Assembly: GCA_037179515.1 (NCBI GenBank)
Contig: JAXCGZ010002335.1
Location: 1-64,000, forward strand
Direction: 5' to 3'
From: Halocaridina rubra
Taxonomy: Eukaryota; Arthropoda; Malacostraca; Decapoda; Atyidae
Length of the DNA stretch: 64,000 nt
In this document: in pieces, positions 15,058-25,978 of the stretch
How the letters are laid out: each line of letters opens with the position of its first letter
Position numbering within the stretch: position 1 is the stretch's first letter
Program-made: the position numbers and the translations under genes
The notes under the pieces: generated by a model
What the model was told of the DNA's origin: nothing
Seen by the model: only the letters and a program-made list of their open reading frames with translations
The model's database searches: none

Positions 15058-15584
15058 TACCTAATAGTGCTTACGGGAAAGAGCCCCATGTTCGTAGCTT
15101 CCCGTCTCCTGGTCGGTTCCATACTTGTACTTAGTGATACTTATCATACTTGTCCTTAAACCTATGGAATGAGTTAGCATTAACTGCCTTCTCGCTTAGC
15201 GAATTCCAATCATCAGCTACTCCTACACTAAAAAAAAGTACTTCCTTACATCCTGCAAAGACTTTTCTTACGAAGCTTCAAACTATGCCCTCTAGTTCTA
15301 GTGCCAGCCATATCAAAATATCGATCCCTATCCTCTCTGTAATAACCATGAAGGAATTTAAAAACACTCACCATATCCCCTCATTTTTATAGCTTCGAGT
15401 GACGGTAAGTCTAATTCCCTCAACTCTCCTCATAACTGAGATTGTGAATTTCTGGTACCAGTGTCGTGGCATGTCTTTGAAGTTATTCCAGCTTAACTAC
15501 GTGCTTTTTCAAGTGTGGATTCCAAAAGGGGGCTGCATATTCAAGCTTTGGCCTCAAATAGGTCAAATAAATATTTCTGTATAA
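15055..15584 (-). mobile_element. Truncated decayed LINE copy
   Basis: The reverse complement of the LINE 3' tail and about the last 120 codons, with frameshifts (for example an A-run near 15231). Its truncated 5' end at about 15584 abuts GTGTGTGTGTGCGCGC, and its 3' end abuts the (GT)n at 14961-15054. An older trace of the same family lies at about 14868-14945. Confidence 0.75.
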
Positions 15585-15754
15585 GTGTGTGTGTGCGCGC
15601 GCGCACGTGATTGTGCAGTTACATATTTGGGATTACCCGTTTGTATTATTGTGAAATAGTCATATACTCGTGACTCCCCGTCAACAGGGCGGTTTTCTTT
15701 TATATACTGATGTATGTAATTTCTTTCCTTAATATTATAAATGTGTGTGTATGT

Positions 15755-15978
15755 GTGATTACCTAATTGTGATTACCTAATTGTGTTTACGGGAAAGAGC
15801 CCAAAGCTCGTGTCTTCCCGTCTCCTGATCGGTTCCATTTTATACTTAGTGATACTTATCATACCTGTCCTTAAAACTATGGATTGAGATAGCATTAACT
15901 ACCTCATCGCTTAGCGAATTCCAATTATCAACTACTCTTACACTGAAAAAGTATTTCCTTACATCCTGCGAAGAAGTA
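15755..15978 (-). mobile_element. Short LINE 3' fragment
   Basis: The plus strand reads GTGATTACCTAATTGTG twice, then TTTACGGGAAAGAGCCCAAA and the last about 40 codons in reverse, up to ACATCCTGCGAAGAAG. Both ends touch GT-rich runs (about 15740-15757 and 15979-15995). Confidence 0.75.
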
Positions 15979-16216
15979 CGTGTGTGTGCATGTGCGTAAG
16001 TGGATATTTGGCAACACCCGTTTGTGTTGTTGAGAAATAGTCAAATACCCGTTACCGTGACTCTACGTCAGCTTGGCGGGTTTTGTAAGTTACTGACATG
16101 TGTAATTTCTTTCCTCAAAACGTGTGTGATTACCTAATTGTGATTACCTAATTGTGTTTACGGGAAAGAGCCCAAAGCTCGTATCTTCCCGTCTCCTGAT
16201 CGGTTCCATTTTAGAC

Positions 16217-19039
16217 TTAGTGATACTTATCATACCTGTCCTTAAAACTATGGATTGAGATAGCATTAACTACCTCCTCGCTTAGCGAATTCCAATTATC
16301 AACTACTCTTACACTGAAAAAGTATTTCCTTACATCCTGCAAAGAAGTTTTCTTACGAAGCTTCAAACTATGACCTCTAGTTCTAGAGCCAGCCATATCA
16401 AAATATCGATCCCTATCCACTCTATCATAACCATGAAGGAATTTAAAGACTGTCACCATATCCCCCCTCACTCTTCTAGCTTCGAGTGATGGTAAGTCTA
16501 ATTCCCTCAGCCTCTCATCATAACTGAGATTGCGTATTTCTGGCACCAGTTTCGTGGCATGTCTTTGAACTTTTTCAAGCTTAGCTATGTGCTTTTTCAA
16601 GTGCGGATTCCAAAAGGGGGCTGCATATTCGAGTTTTGGCCTCACATAGGTTACATAAATATTTCTGAACATTTCCTTGTCCATGTGCCTGAAGGCTACC
16701 CTTACATTTGATAAGAATGCACATGCTGCCCTTACTATGCCATTTATATGTATTTCTGGAGACAAATCTGCCAGTATGTTTACTCCTAGATCTCTCTCAT
16801 TTTCTGTCTCTTGAAGTTGTACTCCAGCCACCGAGTAGTCAAGCTTGGGCCTTCTTGCACTTGTACCCATTCTCATTACCTTACATTTTGAAGTATTGAA
16901 TTTCATTAGCCACTTTTCTGACCACTCATGCAGATTATTTAGATCCTCCTGAAGTTCTCTACCATTGTTCTCGTTTTTTACTTTCTTCACAATCTTTGCA
17001 TCATCTGCAAACATATTCATGAATGAATTTACAGACTCTGGTAGGTCATTTACATATACAAGGAACAAAAGTGGCCCTAAAACTGAACCCTGTGGAACTC
17101 CACTACTAACTCTTCTCCATTCAGACACTGAGTGTCTTACTCTAACCCTCTGTTCCCTTCCTTCTAAGTAAGTTTTTATCCATTCCAAAACATTTCCACC
17201 TATTCTAGCCATTGATTGCAGCTTCCTAATAAGTCTCCCATGTGGAACAGTGTCAAACGCTTTCTGGAAGTCTAGGAATATGCAATCTGCCCAGCCCTCT
17301 CTTTCCTGTAAGATTTGGCTTACCTCATCATAAAATTCTAATAAGTTTGTTACTGTTGATCTACCTTCTCTGAAGCCATGTTGCCTCACTGACAAAAAGT
17401 TGAAGGATTCCAAGTGAAGAGAGATATGTTTCTTTAGTAGTTTCTCCATAACTTTGCAAACTATGCTGGTCAAGGAAACTGGTCTATAGTTCAGAGCCGT
17501 ATCCCTCCTTCCCTTTTTGAAGATAGGTATCACATTTGCTTGTTTCCAGCATCTTGGAATCTCCCCCGACTCCAGTGACTCCTTAAATATGATACTTAGT
17601 GCCACTGATATTGTGTTTGCGCATTTTTTAAGCACATGAGGGGATATGTCATCAGGACCTGTAGCTTTATGAACATCTAAATCCATCAGCGCTTTGCATA
17701 CCTCTGTGGCTGTAAGGTTGATGTTCTCTAATACCGGCCCTTGAGCTTCTATCACTGCAATATGAGGGGGTGGGGTATTTTCTACTGTAAATACTGACTG
17801 AAACTCCTTGTTCAATTCTTTGCAGATCTCTTCATCCGTCTCAGTGATGCTTCCATCCGCTCTCTTTAGCCTTAAAACCTGTTCTTTTACCTTCAGTTTT
17901 CCTCTGATAAAGCTGTGGAAAAGCTTGGGATTTTCTTTAGCCTTCCTGGTGATGTCCCTCTCATAGTCTCTCTCTGCCTCTCTCCTTTTACTTAGGAAGT
18001 CATTTCTTGCTCTTTTGTAGGCTTGCCAGGCATTTATGTTTTTTCTCCTCCTATACCTTTTCCAGCATTTGTCTCTCCACTCCTTAGCTCTTTTACACCC
18101 ATTATCGAACCATTTCTCTCTGGCATGAATTACACCTACTTTGGTGACAGGTATGCAGCAATCTACTATCTTCCCATATTTCTCACAAAAGATGTCATAC
18201 ATTTCTTGTACAGATTTGTTGTAAAATAAGGTTCTCCAGTCAATAACTGCAAAAAGCTCATTCATTTTGATGTAATCTCCTTTCGGATAGTTCCTCCTCA
18301 TGTCCTCAGTGTCTCTACTCTCAGGAAGAATATCTTCAATGATATGCTCCATCAACAACACACAGTGGTCACTCTTTCCAATTGGTGGTTCATACTCAAT
18401 ATTTTCAATATCCAACACATTATCTGTGAACACTAGATCAAGTAGTGATGGCTCATCCCCACCCCTGGCCCTTGTTGGTTCCATTACATGTTGGTGTAGG
18501 AAATTCCCTTGTACGCAATCTAGGAATCTTGCCCCAAATGAGTCCTCACCACTGTGTGGGTCAAGATTTATCCAATCTATCTCTTTATGATTAAAGTCTC
18601 CCATAATCAAAATCCTACATTTTTTTTCCCGTGCCATGTTAACAACTGAGTTTATGACTTCAATAGTACCTATATGACTTTCCTCATAAACTTCAAGCCT
18701 ATTTTGGTTCCTTGGTGGGTTGTATACAACAGTTATTATAATGCTCTCTGACCCAGTATTTATGCGAGCAACAAGAAATTCCTTGAACTCACTTTCTATA
18801 GCCAAGTTTATTTCTTCAACTTGAATCCTTTCACTTATGAGCAGTGCTATCCCTCCACCAGTCCTCTCAGATCTTTCAACCCTTAGTATTCTGAAGCCCT
18901 GAGGAAAAATTGTGACACTGTTTATGTCCTCACTCAACTTAGTCTCTGTAATTGCTACTATATCTGCCTTACTGTTGTGAATCCTATCTTTTAATTCTAC
19001 TGCCTTACCAGCTAATCCATCAGCATTTGTGTATAACAA
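16217..19039 (-). CDS. LINE ORF2: apurinic endonuclease and reverse transcriptase
   Basis: An intact frame of 940 codons. Residues about 1-225 form an APE-type endonuclease: TNADGLAGK near the start, ITETKLSED, GDFNHKEIDW and GKSDHC, covering the Asn, Glu, Asp-Asn and Asp-His active-site positions of the family. A basic linker (about 290-375, RRRKNINAWQAYKRARNDF) leads into [63 protein letters not shown] and FADDAKI with the catalytic aspartates. The C-terminal thumb and tail include [20 protein letters not shown] and WNSLSEEV. There are no internal stops, so it may still encode active protein. It would nick target DNA and copy its own RNA onto it. The start was chosen as the first Met of the open frame; the endonuclease may begin a few residues earlier in another frame. 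Confidence 0.9.
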   Translation of the reverse strand: MLYTNADGLAGKAVELKDRIHNSKADIVAITETKLSEDINSVTIFPQGFRILRVERSERTGGGIALLISERIQVEEINLAIESEFKEFLVARINTGSESIIITVVYNPPRNQNRLEVYEESHIGTIEVINSVVNMAREKKCRILIMGDFNHKEIDWINLDPHSGEDSFGARFLDCVQGNFLHQHVMEPTRARGGDEPSLLDLVFTDNVLDIENIEYEPPIGKSDHCVLLMEHIIEDILPESRDTEDMRRNYPKGDYIKMNELFAVIDWRTLFYNKSVQEMYDIFCEKYGKIVDCCIPVTKVGVIHAREKWFDNGCKRAKEWRDKCWKRYRRRKNINAWQAYKRARNDFLSKRREAERDYERDITRKAKENPKLFHSFIRGKLKVKEQVLRLKRADGSITETDEEICKELNKEFQSVFTVENTPPPHIAVIEAQGPVLENINLTATEVCKALMDLDVHKATGPDDISPHVLKKCANTISVALSIIFKESLESGEIPRCWKQANVIPIFKKGRRDTALNYRPVSLTSIVCKVMEKLLKKHISLHLESFNFLSVRQHGFREGRSTVTNLLEFYDEVSQILQEREGWADCIFLDFQKAFDTVPHGRLIRKLQSMARIGGNVLEWIKTYLEGREQRVRVRHSVSEWRRVSSGVPQGSVLGPLLFLVYVNDLPESVNSFMNMFADDAKIVKKVKNENNGRELQEDLNNLHEWSEKWLMKFNTSKCKVMRMGTSARRPKLDYSVAGVQLQETENERDLGVNILADLSPEIHINGIVRAACAFLSNVRVAFRHMDKEMFRNIYVTYVRPKLEYAAPFWNPHLKKHIAKLEKVQRHATKLVPEIRNLSYDERLRELDLPSLEARRVRGDMVTVFKFLHGYDRVDRDRYFDMAGSRTRGHSLKLRKKTSLQDVRKYFFSVRVVDNWNSLSEEVVNAISIHSFKDRYDKYH

Positions 19040-19041
19040 TC

Positions 19042-19409
19042 TTAATGAGGCCCCATCCCCTGATCTTCTGTCATTATCTTCTTTATCTCCCCTTTGTCTG
19101 GAAGAACTCTGTAATGAAAATTTTTCTTCTCTTCTTCATTTCTTTCATCATTTAACCTTCTTGCCTCTTGCAACAAGTTTTTGATCTTTCCCATCTCTTC
19201 CTGTGTTCTGTATTGTCTAATGAACACTTCTTTGAATTCTTGAAGGTCTTTTAGACTTTTTTTCTCAATAATATTTCCCTACATGTTTCCCATCTCTCAA
19301 AGGTTACTTTTGTTGGTCTCGGTTTTCCTTCCCTCGAATATTTACCTAGTTGGTGTATGTTTACAATATACTCAGGACCACATACTACTCCAAGCTTTCT
19401 TATCAGGCT

Positions 19410-19411
<2 letters not shown>
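19042..19411 (-). pseudogene. C-terminal part of LINE ORF1, frameshifted and truncated
   Basis: Upstream of ORF2 on the same strand, two overlapping open stretches in different frames look like one ORF1 end. One has a segment with HQLGKYSREGKPRPTKVTF, recalling the LGK...RP..V.F motif of LINE ORF1 nucleic-acid-binding domains. The other (19042-19227) is a charged, coiled-coil-like stretch with EEMGKIKNLLQEARRLNDER. The frame breaks at an A-run near 19260. The N-terminal part is missing because the element is cut at the (GT)n tract. Confidence 0.6.

Positions 19412-19487
<76 letters not shown>
19412..19487. repeat. (GT)n microsatellite at the LINE 5' junction
   Basis: About 76 bp of GT bordering the truncated 5' end of the LINE. 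Confidence 0.95.
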
Positions 19488-19493
<6 letters not shown>

Positions 19494-19649
19494 TCTGGGC
19501 GTAATTAATTTACCCATTTTTCGTCTGCCAAGTGTGCTCGTGAAAAGAACATTTTGCTTCCAGCTTTCCATCTCTTGGTTAGTATTTTCTTTAATTTCCT
19601 CGGTTGATACATTCGAGATACCGACTATTCTTCATGTAAAAATTTAATT

Positions 19650-20260
19650 TCTTACAACCTCGAGAGAAGATTTTGCAAGGAGCATCATATTGTGACCTCA
19701 TATTCTAGAGCAAACCACCTCCATTATAGAGTATATTGTTCCTTATCATCTTTGCCATGTTTATGAAGGAATTAAAACATTCTTATCAAATGCTCCTTAT
19801 TCAGTTGACTTCAAGTGGTAGTAAATCTAATTCCTATAGCCCTCCCTCGTGAGAGTGTGCCTATGTATTTCCCTGTTTTGAGACATCTCTGTGATCTCTA
19901 GTATTTAAAGGGCCCCATATCAAAGTGTCGCTCCCTATCAGTTCTGATAAATCCGTTGAGGAATTTATAAACCGTCATTGCATACACCTTTCTTCTGGCT
20001 TCAAGTGATGGTAAATCTATTTATTTCATCTCTCTTCATAACTGTGTGAATATAAATGTGGTAATGTTAATAGACAAACTGTGACCTCTTGTTCTAAAGC
20101 CCCCCGTATCTAAGTATCTCTCCTAACTAGCGCTACCAAAGTCAAGAAAGAATTATAAAGGCATTACCATCTCCCCCTTATTCTTCTGGCTTCAGTTTGT
20201 GGTAGATCTACCTCTGTCAGCCTTCCTGCTTAATATGTGGTATTGCAATGAGACAATGTT
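19650..20260 (-). mobile_element. Ancient LINE relics
   Basis: Three successive degraded stretches resemble the reverse of the LINE C-terminus, for example TGACCTCATATTCTAGAGC, TTTATGAAGGAATTAAAAC and CTTCAAGTGGTAGTAAATCT near 19700-19830. Repeats of the same pattern occur near 19930-20020 and 20080-20215. They appear much older than the other copies. Confidence 0.5.
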
Positions 20261-20453
20261 ACTGCGTGAAAAAAATAATTATTTTTCCAGTTTGAGCTCT
20301 GTGAGAGTTATTCAAGAGTGTTTGTTGTTCTAAAACTAAACTTGCATAATACGTGTATTAGGTACATAGAGCAGTTTAAAAACTTGTATTAAACACGTTT
20401 CTGATGTTATGATATTAGGACTATGAAATACAAACATATTCTATATTCTTTAT

Positions 20454-20645
20454 GCTCCGGTTTTACGTCAAGAACTCCCTTTTCAACCAAGGGCTAGGAC
20501 GGCTGCCTTCTTGCGAAGGACTTGTTTTGGCAGATGTAATCGTTACCCTGATTGCATACCCTTGCTAACCTCAGACCGTGACGGGGCGCGAATCTTCGAC
20601 CTGACGCCTCAGAGTTGCGGACGCTACCGTTTGAGCACGGTGACT
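20454..20645 (-). mobile_element. tRNA-derived SINE, family A, copy 2, with target duplication
   Basis: Reverse orientation of the family A body (GCCTTCTTGCGAAGGACTTG, then ACCGTGACGGGGCGCG for the B-box side). A 16-bp direct repeat ATTCTATATTCTTTAT flanks it at 20438-20453 and 20646-20661, the mark of retroposition. Confidence 0.85.
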
Positions 20646-20679
20646 ATTCTATATTCTTTATTATTCTTTTTAATATTCA

Positions 20680-21110
20680 AGTGATCCCTTGACCAATATC
20701 TCAGCTGATCATTTGTGACGTCATGCGTTTGGTCGTTCCCTATTGGCTCAAATTGTGGCATGGCATATATGAGCTTTTTGATTGGTTATATTAACTCTTT
20801 AACCAATTCAGATGTGTTCTGAATTCCTGAACAACTTCATTTTGATTTCATAGTATAATTTTTTTTCTTCACAAGTATATATTCGTATGAAATAATTAAC
20901 TGTACTAAAATTTAACAAACGATACTAAAAAAGCATCACTAAATAAGTCAGGATTTAAGAATTCGTCATTTTCTGATCACATTATGGCAGAGTAATAGCA
21001 TCCAATCAGAGATCTCATAATTGCCACGCCACAATATGAACCAATCGCGAACATGCCGGTGTAGGACGTCACAGTTGATCAGCCTCAATACTGGTCCAAG
21101 GATTCCCACT
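20680..21110. mobile_element. Long-inverted-repeat non-autonomous element
   Basis: The left half (GTGATCCCTTGACCAATATC, GCTGATCATTTGTGACGTCA, CAAATTGTGGCATGGC) matches the reverse complement of the right half (GGACGTCACAGTTGATCAGC, CCACGCCACAATATGAACCA, TTGGTCC-type end). Arms are roughly 150-180 bp and diverged by point changes. There is no coding capacity and the target duplication is not clear. Confidence 0.65.
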
Positions 21111-21419
21111 AAAGCAGGTCAGGCCGCTCCTTAGCTCAGGACCTGTACATTTATTATTGTACATTGATTAGTTGCACATCACATAGGATAAAGATCATGA
21201 TAATGAATCACTTATAAATAATTTTCCATTTTTTATGTATTATTATTAAGTCCCCTTCGAATGGGGGCGAACACAATAATGTAATTATTCCATCTCTTTT
21301 CACCCCATTCTTCTTTCTTCTCATTCCTTCCCTTCTCTTTCTTCTTTTTATCTTCGGTCTATTTCCTCTATTAAACTTCCTTCATCTCGTTTTTATTCTT
21401 CCTTTTTCTTTTCTTTCTC

Positions 21420-21545
21420 CCTTTTCATCTGGGAAATTAGAAACCGCGTTCGAAAACCCACTGCGGGACATTAGAAAGGGCATCCTGCCTTAATTCCCCA
21501 GCTCCAACCTGTATGTATCCACCCCCATTCGAATGATGTTTAACA
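21420..21545 (+). mobile_element. tRNA-like SINE, family B, copy
   Basis: GCGTTCGAAAACCCACTGCG (degraded B-box) is followed by GGGCATCCTGCCTTAATTCC, CCAGCTCCAACCTGTATG and CCACCCCCATTCGAATG, the full family B body in plus orientation. Confidence 0.65.
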
Positions 21546-21880
21546 ATGATACACAAAATGACAAAACAAGCAAACTTTAATTTGATTTGAATATTTTAGA
21601 TATTAGTAATATTTGTTTTTTTTTCTTTTAGTCTCGGCTTTGGCAATGGTTTCACTTCTATAGCTATATTTAAGATCGAGATCTTAATCATAAGAATACT
21701 TTTGCTATTTTAGGACCAACAACGTGTTTGGTACAGATTTAACTCGCCATATGTACCCGAGAAATGTTTTTCACAAGCATATTTTTTTTAGTGGTTAAAT
21801 ATAGGATCTTAGTTATATTTGGGGGGTTTTATGCCATTTCATTCTTGCATGTGTATGTGTTAAGTGATGTATGGAGATTA

Positions 21881-21883
<3 letters not shown>

Positions 21884-21952
<69 letters not shown>

Positions 21953-21970
21953 ATTATTATTATTATTATA
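21884..21970. repeat. (TTA)n microsatellite
   Basis: About 87 bp of TTA triplets with AT-rich interruptions at the end. Confidence 0.95.
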
Positions 21971-22229
21971 ATATAATCGTTAATACTTATCTAAATGCTA
22001 TAATTTATATCATAATAACTACTTTTCTATATTATAAAAACTCAGGTCTGTTGTTTTCTGTTTTTAATATGTATCTATTAAATCCTGATTCGAATGGGGG
22101 TGGACGCAGACAGGCAGGAGGTGGGGGATAAAGGCAGGATGGTGTGACGGAAAACGTGCACACCAGTATCTTTTCTAATCTAGCCAGGTGTAAAAGTGCA
22201 ATAATATGAATATTATAAAAATAACTAAA

Positions 22230-23060
22230 GAGTAAATGAGTAATTAATAAAAGGAGCAAATTGGGAGTTGAGACGAGGAAGTGGTGGAAAATAAGAGTAA
22301 AGAGCAGTAAGAGGAGGGGAATAAAATTAAGAGGAATAAGGAGATGGGGAATACTGATGGTGTAAGACCAGAAAATGAAAATAAAGAAGAGGGTGATAAG
22401 AGGAGGAAAAGGAGGGTATTAATGATGTTAAAGAAAAAACTCAAGAAAAGAGCTATAAGAGGAAGTGGAGGTACTGACAGTACCAGAGCATAAATAAAAA
22501 AAACGAGGAGAAGAACAAGAGGAAGGAAGGGGTTTTGAGGGTGAAAGTAAGGGCAAAGTAAAGAATAAGAGGAATACTAGAAAGAAATGGGGTTGTTGAT
22601 GGCATAAAAGCAAAACATTCAAGAGGAATAAGAGGAAGAAAAGTAGATACTGATCTTGTAAGAAAATAACAATTGAAGAAAAGAGGAATAAGAGGAGAAT
22701 GTTGGTGATGCGAAGACGTAAGAATAAAAATGAAAAACTAAGAAGAAGATGATATAAGAACAATGAAGATTGATAAGTAAAGAGAATCAAGAGGAGAAAG
22801 TGAAAACACTGAGCGTGTTAGAGAAAAACAGCTAAAGTAAGGAGGACTAAGAGGAGAAATTTAGGAGTACTAATGGTCTAAGAGCTAAAGAGAAAATAAG
22901 AGTAAAGAGGAACAACAGGAGGATATGTGGGTATACTGATGGCGTTAGATAATTAAACGGAAATTAAAGAGGAAAAAGAGGGAGTAATCATAGTGGAAGA
23001 AAAAGAGAGGAATAAGAAGGGTTATCCGTGGTGCAAATAAAAAATGTAGGAGAAGAGGAA
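22230..23060. repeat. Purine-rich degenerate minisatellite
   Basis: About 830 bp of loosely repeated 55-65 bp units built around AAGAGGAATAAGAGGAG and GGTACTGATGGTGTAAGAG-like phrases, strongly A/G-biased on the plus strand. A trailing unit appears near 23290-23360. Minus-strand frames through it are pyrimidine-translation artefacts. Confidence 0.75.
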
Positions 23061-23089
23061 TTAGTGGGGTTTCCTAAAGCATAAGAGCT

Positions 23090-23232
23090 GGGTCCATGGT
23101 GCCACAGCGACTAGAGCGCTTGAGTAGGGAAGTGAAATCTCGCGTTCGCGGCCCACCGCGGGTCGTTAGGAAAGTCATCTCACCCTTAATTGCCCAGCTT
23201 CAACCTGTCTGTATTCATCCATATTCGAAAAA
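23090..23232 (+). mobile_element. tRNA-like SINE, family B, well-preserved copy
   Basis: The head CATGGTGCCACAGCGACTAG (A-box-like) and TCGCGTTCGCGGCCCACCGC (B-box-like) lead into TTAATTGCCCAGCTTCAACC and TGTCTGTATTCATCCATATTCG. It shows both tRNA-like boxes at tRNA-like spacing. Confidence 0.65.
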
Positions 23233-23584
23233 GATTAACAGTTACATAAAAAATGGCAAAAAAATGATGATGCAATAAAAAAATCAGATAAATAAAATCT
23301 AAGTAAAGAGGAAAAAAGAGGAAGGAATGGGGGGGGGAGTACTGATGTTGTAAGAGGGGAATTCTTCGCTGATAATTATAGATATCTCTCTTGGTTGTCC
23401 TTATCCTTGTGTGCTCACAATTACGTAAGATTCAACAACCCCCCCACACAGCACGTGCCAACACTCAATGCTCAATATAGAAGATGAAATTTCACATGTA
23501 CCATCATTAGATTAAAAAAGAAAAAAAAACACGAGAGGAAGATGACGAAATTGGAGAAAAAATAGAAATGAGATGTAAAGAGAC

Positions 23585-23955
23585 TGGGGGAGGAGGAGGA
23601 GGAGGAGGAGGAGGAGGAGGAGGAGGAGGAGAACTGAGATGTAAAAAGATTAAGGAAAAGAAAAAGAATAAAAGTGAGTGACTAGAAGAAAAAGAAAACT
23701 TTTTGTAGCATTAATAGTAGTAGTAATGGTAGCAGTAGTTGCAGTAGATGAAAAAGAAGTAGAGATGAAGAAGAAGAAGAAGAAGAAGAAGAAGAAGAAG
23801 AAGAAGAAGAAGAAGAAGAAGAAGAAGAAGAAAAAGAAGAAGAAGAAGAAGAATAAGAAGAAGAAGTATCATTAGTAGTCGTAGCAATAGTTGCAGTAGT
23901 TACAATAGAACAAAAAGAAGTAGAAGAGAAGAAGAAGAAGAAGAAGAAGAAGAAG
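23585..23955. repeat. (GGA)n and (AAG)n microsatellite cluster
   Basis: GGA triplets at about 23590-23630, AAG triplets at about 23767-23873, and a second AAG run at 23928-23955, separated by GTAGTAG-type variants. Confidence 0.95.
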
Positions 23956-23982
23956 TTTATGGAAAGAACACATTGCGTCATT

Positions 23983-24188
23983 GTAGTCGCCGTGGCTCAA
24001 CCGGTAGCGTCCGCGACTCTGAGGCGTCAGGTCGAGGGTTCGCGCCCCGTCACGGTCTGAGGTTAGCAAGGGCATGCACTCAGCGTAAGGATTACATCTG
24101 CCAAAGCAAGTCCTTCGCAAGAAGGCAACAGTCCTAGCCCTTGGTAGAAAAGGGAGTCCGTGACGTAAAACCGGAACAGAACAGAACA
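23983..24188 (+). mobile_element. tRNA-derived SINE, family A, copy 3, with target duplication
   Basis: The best copy: CGCCGTGGCTCAACCGGTAG and CGAGGGTTCGCGCCCCGTCA for the A and B boxes, then the family body and a tail of AACAG repeats. A 17-bp direct repeat GAACACATTGCGTCATT flanks it at 23966-23982 and 24189-24205. Confidence 0.9.
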
Positions 24189-24205
24189 GAACACATTGCG
24201 TCATT

Positions 24206-25654
24206 ATTTAGCCAATCTTCTTAAAAGTTACAAATTGATATGCCTAACCACGAGAGAATCCTATTGATTTTATAGACAAGAAGTTAAACTGCAGACACAG
24301 TTACTTATCAAGTAGTCCTGTGACCATTTCAGGGGCAAAAACATGTTTTTATATGTGTGTACAATGTATATGTGAGTAGATAGATATATATATAAAGAGA
24401 GATAGATAATTAGATAGATTTATGGATAGATAGATAGATAGATATATCCAAACACATATAAACAATGATTCCTGCTATAATGTAAATGATAAATGGATAT
24501 ATAGCACAAGACCTTCTTGTTTTGGTATGCTATAGATGACGGGTATGGTGACAGGTTACGATCCTATTTTGCTCCTTAACAATGCTTTTCTCGCCCGAAA
24601 CAGGAAGACAGAATCCCAATGGACTAACAACAGAATATAAATTTCCTTATTTCTGTTTTTCTTGACTTTTGTTGATAGCCGCATTGTTACATGGCAGAAA
24701 GAGCATATATGTTTTGACTTAATAGTTTAATGCTTTCTTCAGATGCAGATTTCCTTGGCTTTCTCTATTTTTTTTCCTAGTTTTCATAATTGTTGAGTTG
24801 GCAGAAATTCAATTGAGCAGATTAGCACAAAAGCTTTGCCTCGGTAATTGTTCCAAACTAGATATACAAATCAACATATTTAGGCTTTTTGATTCTTTGC
24901 TTATCTTGATTTTCTCCCTGGCTAGGCAAGTGTCCTGCGGTTACTTCAAGTTATAGGCCCAAATAGCCACCTTTTGCTCTTTATTCATCCACTAATCTTT
25001 ATTTTCTTACTGGTTGCGTTGCAAGCTGTAAAGTAACTTCAGTAAACAAAACCTTGGCTCACTTTTCCTACACACTAAAGTTCTACAAATCTATTTTTTG
25101 CTTTCTACTCTTACTTTTCTTTCTGGCAAAGTTCTCAGAAATAGAGTAATGTAAACATACAGAAATTCTTTGTCACAATAGTGCCTCCAGACACTTCTCA
25201 AGGATGTTGCCAAAATTACACTCGATAGAGTTCGTTTAGGGACACGCTAGCTGTGTATGCTTCACTGCAAAATATGCGAGTATATATCGTGATTTCCACG
25301 TGATTTGCAAGGGAAGCTAAGCCAACATTTAGGTGAAAATAAAATTTTATGTTGTTCTGAAAACAGATCTTAGAAGTCATCTGTTTGAAACATCAGGAAA
25401 TATATTATCTTTTGTTATATCTGCCAGCAGCATCACTGAAGGTCAGAGAGAATTGACTATCATGAGTTTTTTTTTTTTTTTTTTTTTTTGCAGAGAATTT
25501 CTCCTAGCCAACCAAAATCTCTCCGTTATCCTAGACCATTTTATTATCAAGCTTGTGTGGTAAGTGGGATGTCATTCGGGCATTGTTTTCTATATATATT
25601 CCACTAACATCTTCGATATATCACATTTCTTTTATTTTTTTCCTTTACCTACAG
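24206..25654. other. Rest of GLS intron 1, no further gene seen
   Basis: AT-rich intron sequence with short GATA-type runs near 24375-24445 and a T-run near 25468. It ends in a strong pyrimidine tract and CTACAG acceptor at 25654. Confidence 0.5.
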
Positions 25655-25978
25655 TCACCGTCATCTTGGTTTGGCACTCTGATCTACCCTTCTCCAGACG
25701 CAATGAAAATCATCAACAGTGAAAACGACTGTTCTTTCTCTCACATAAACGGCAACGCCAGACCTCTTGAAAATCTTGAAAGCAACATTGGAGACAGTCA
25801 GAATTCCCTGGACAACCATATGCCATTTACCAACGACCATTACAATCGTCAAAACGATTTGGACGCCAATGAGAGGGACGATATATGTACCCTCCTGCCA
25901 AGACAGATCCATCGCGTTTCCAGGGACGAACCCTTGGCTATGAGGCACCCAAGCATTGATATTCCATTTTTATTTCCG
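25655..25978 (+). CDS. GLS: GLS exon 2: unusual N-terminal region (residues 3-110)
   Basis: Acceptor TTTACCTACAG, donor GTACGT at 25979, 324 bp in phase 0 at both ends. It codes for a polar, Asn/Asp-rich segment (NGNARPLENLESN, NDHYNRQNDLDANERDD) ending DIPFLFP. I recognise no domain. It could be skipped without changing frame. Membership in GLS rests on phase and orientation. Confidence 0.65.

Larger units (their letters stand above)
16127..19411 (-). mobile_element. Near-complete non-LTR retrotransposon of the APE-RT class
   Basis: In LINE orientation it runs from 19411 down to 16127: the end of a first frame, a large endonuclease-RT frame, and a 3' tail closing with a tandem 14-bp unit CACAATTAGGTAAT. 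The 5' end is cut at (GT)n (19412-19487), which is (CA)n in element orientation, and the 3' end also meets GTGTGT. Its family resembles CR1/Jockey-superfamily LINEs; I could not assign a clade. It sits in GLS intron 1 against the gene's direction. Confidence 0.9.

Noticed and set aside
25661..25948. 95-codon minus-strand frame opposite GLS exon 2
   Set aside because: A shadow of the plus-strand exon, which has proper splice sites and phase.
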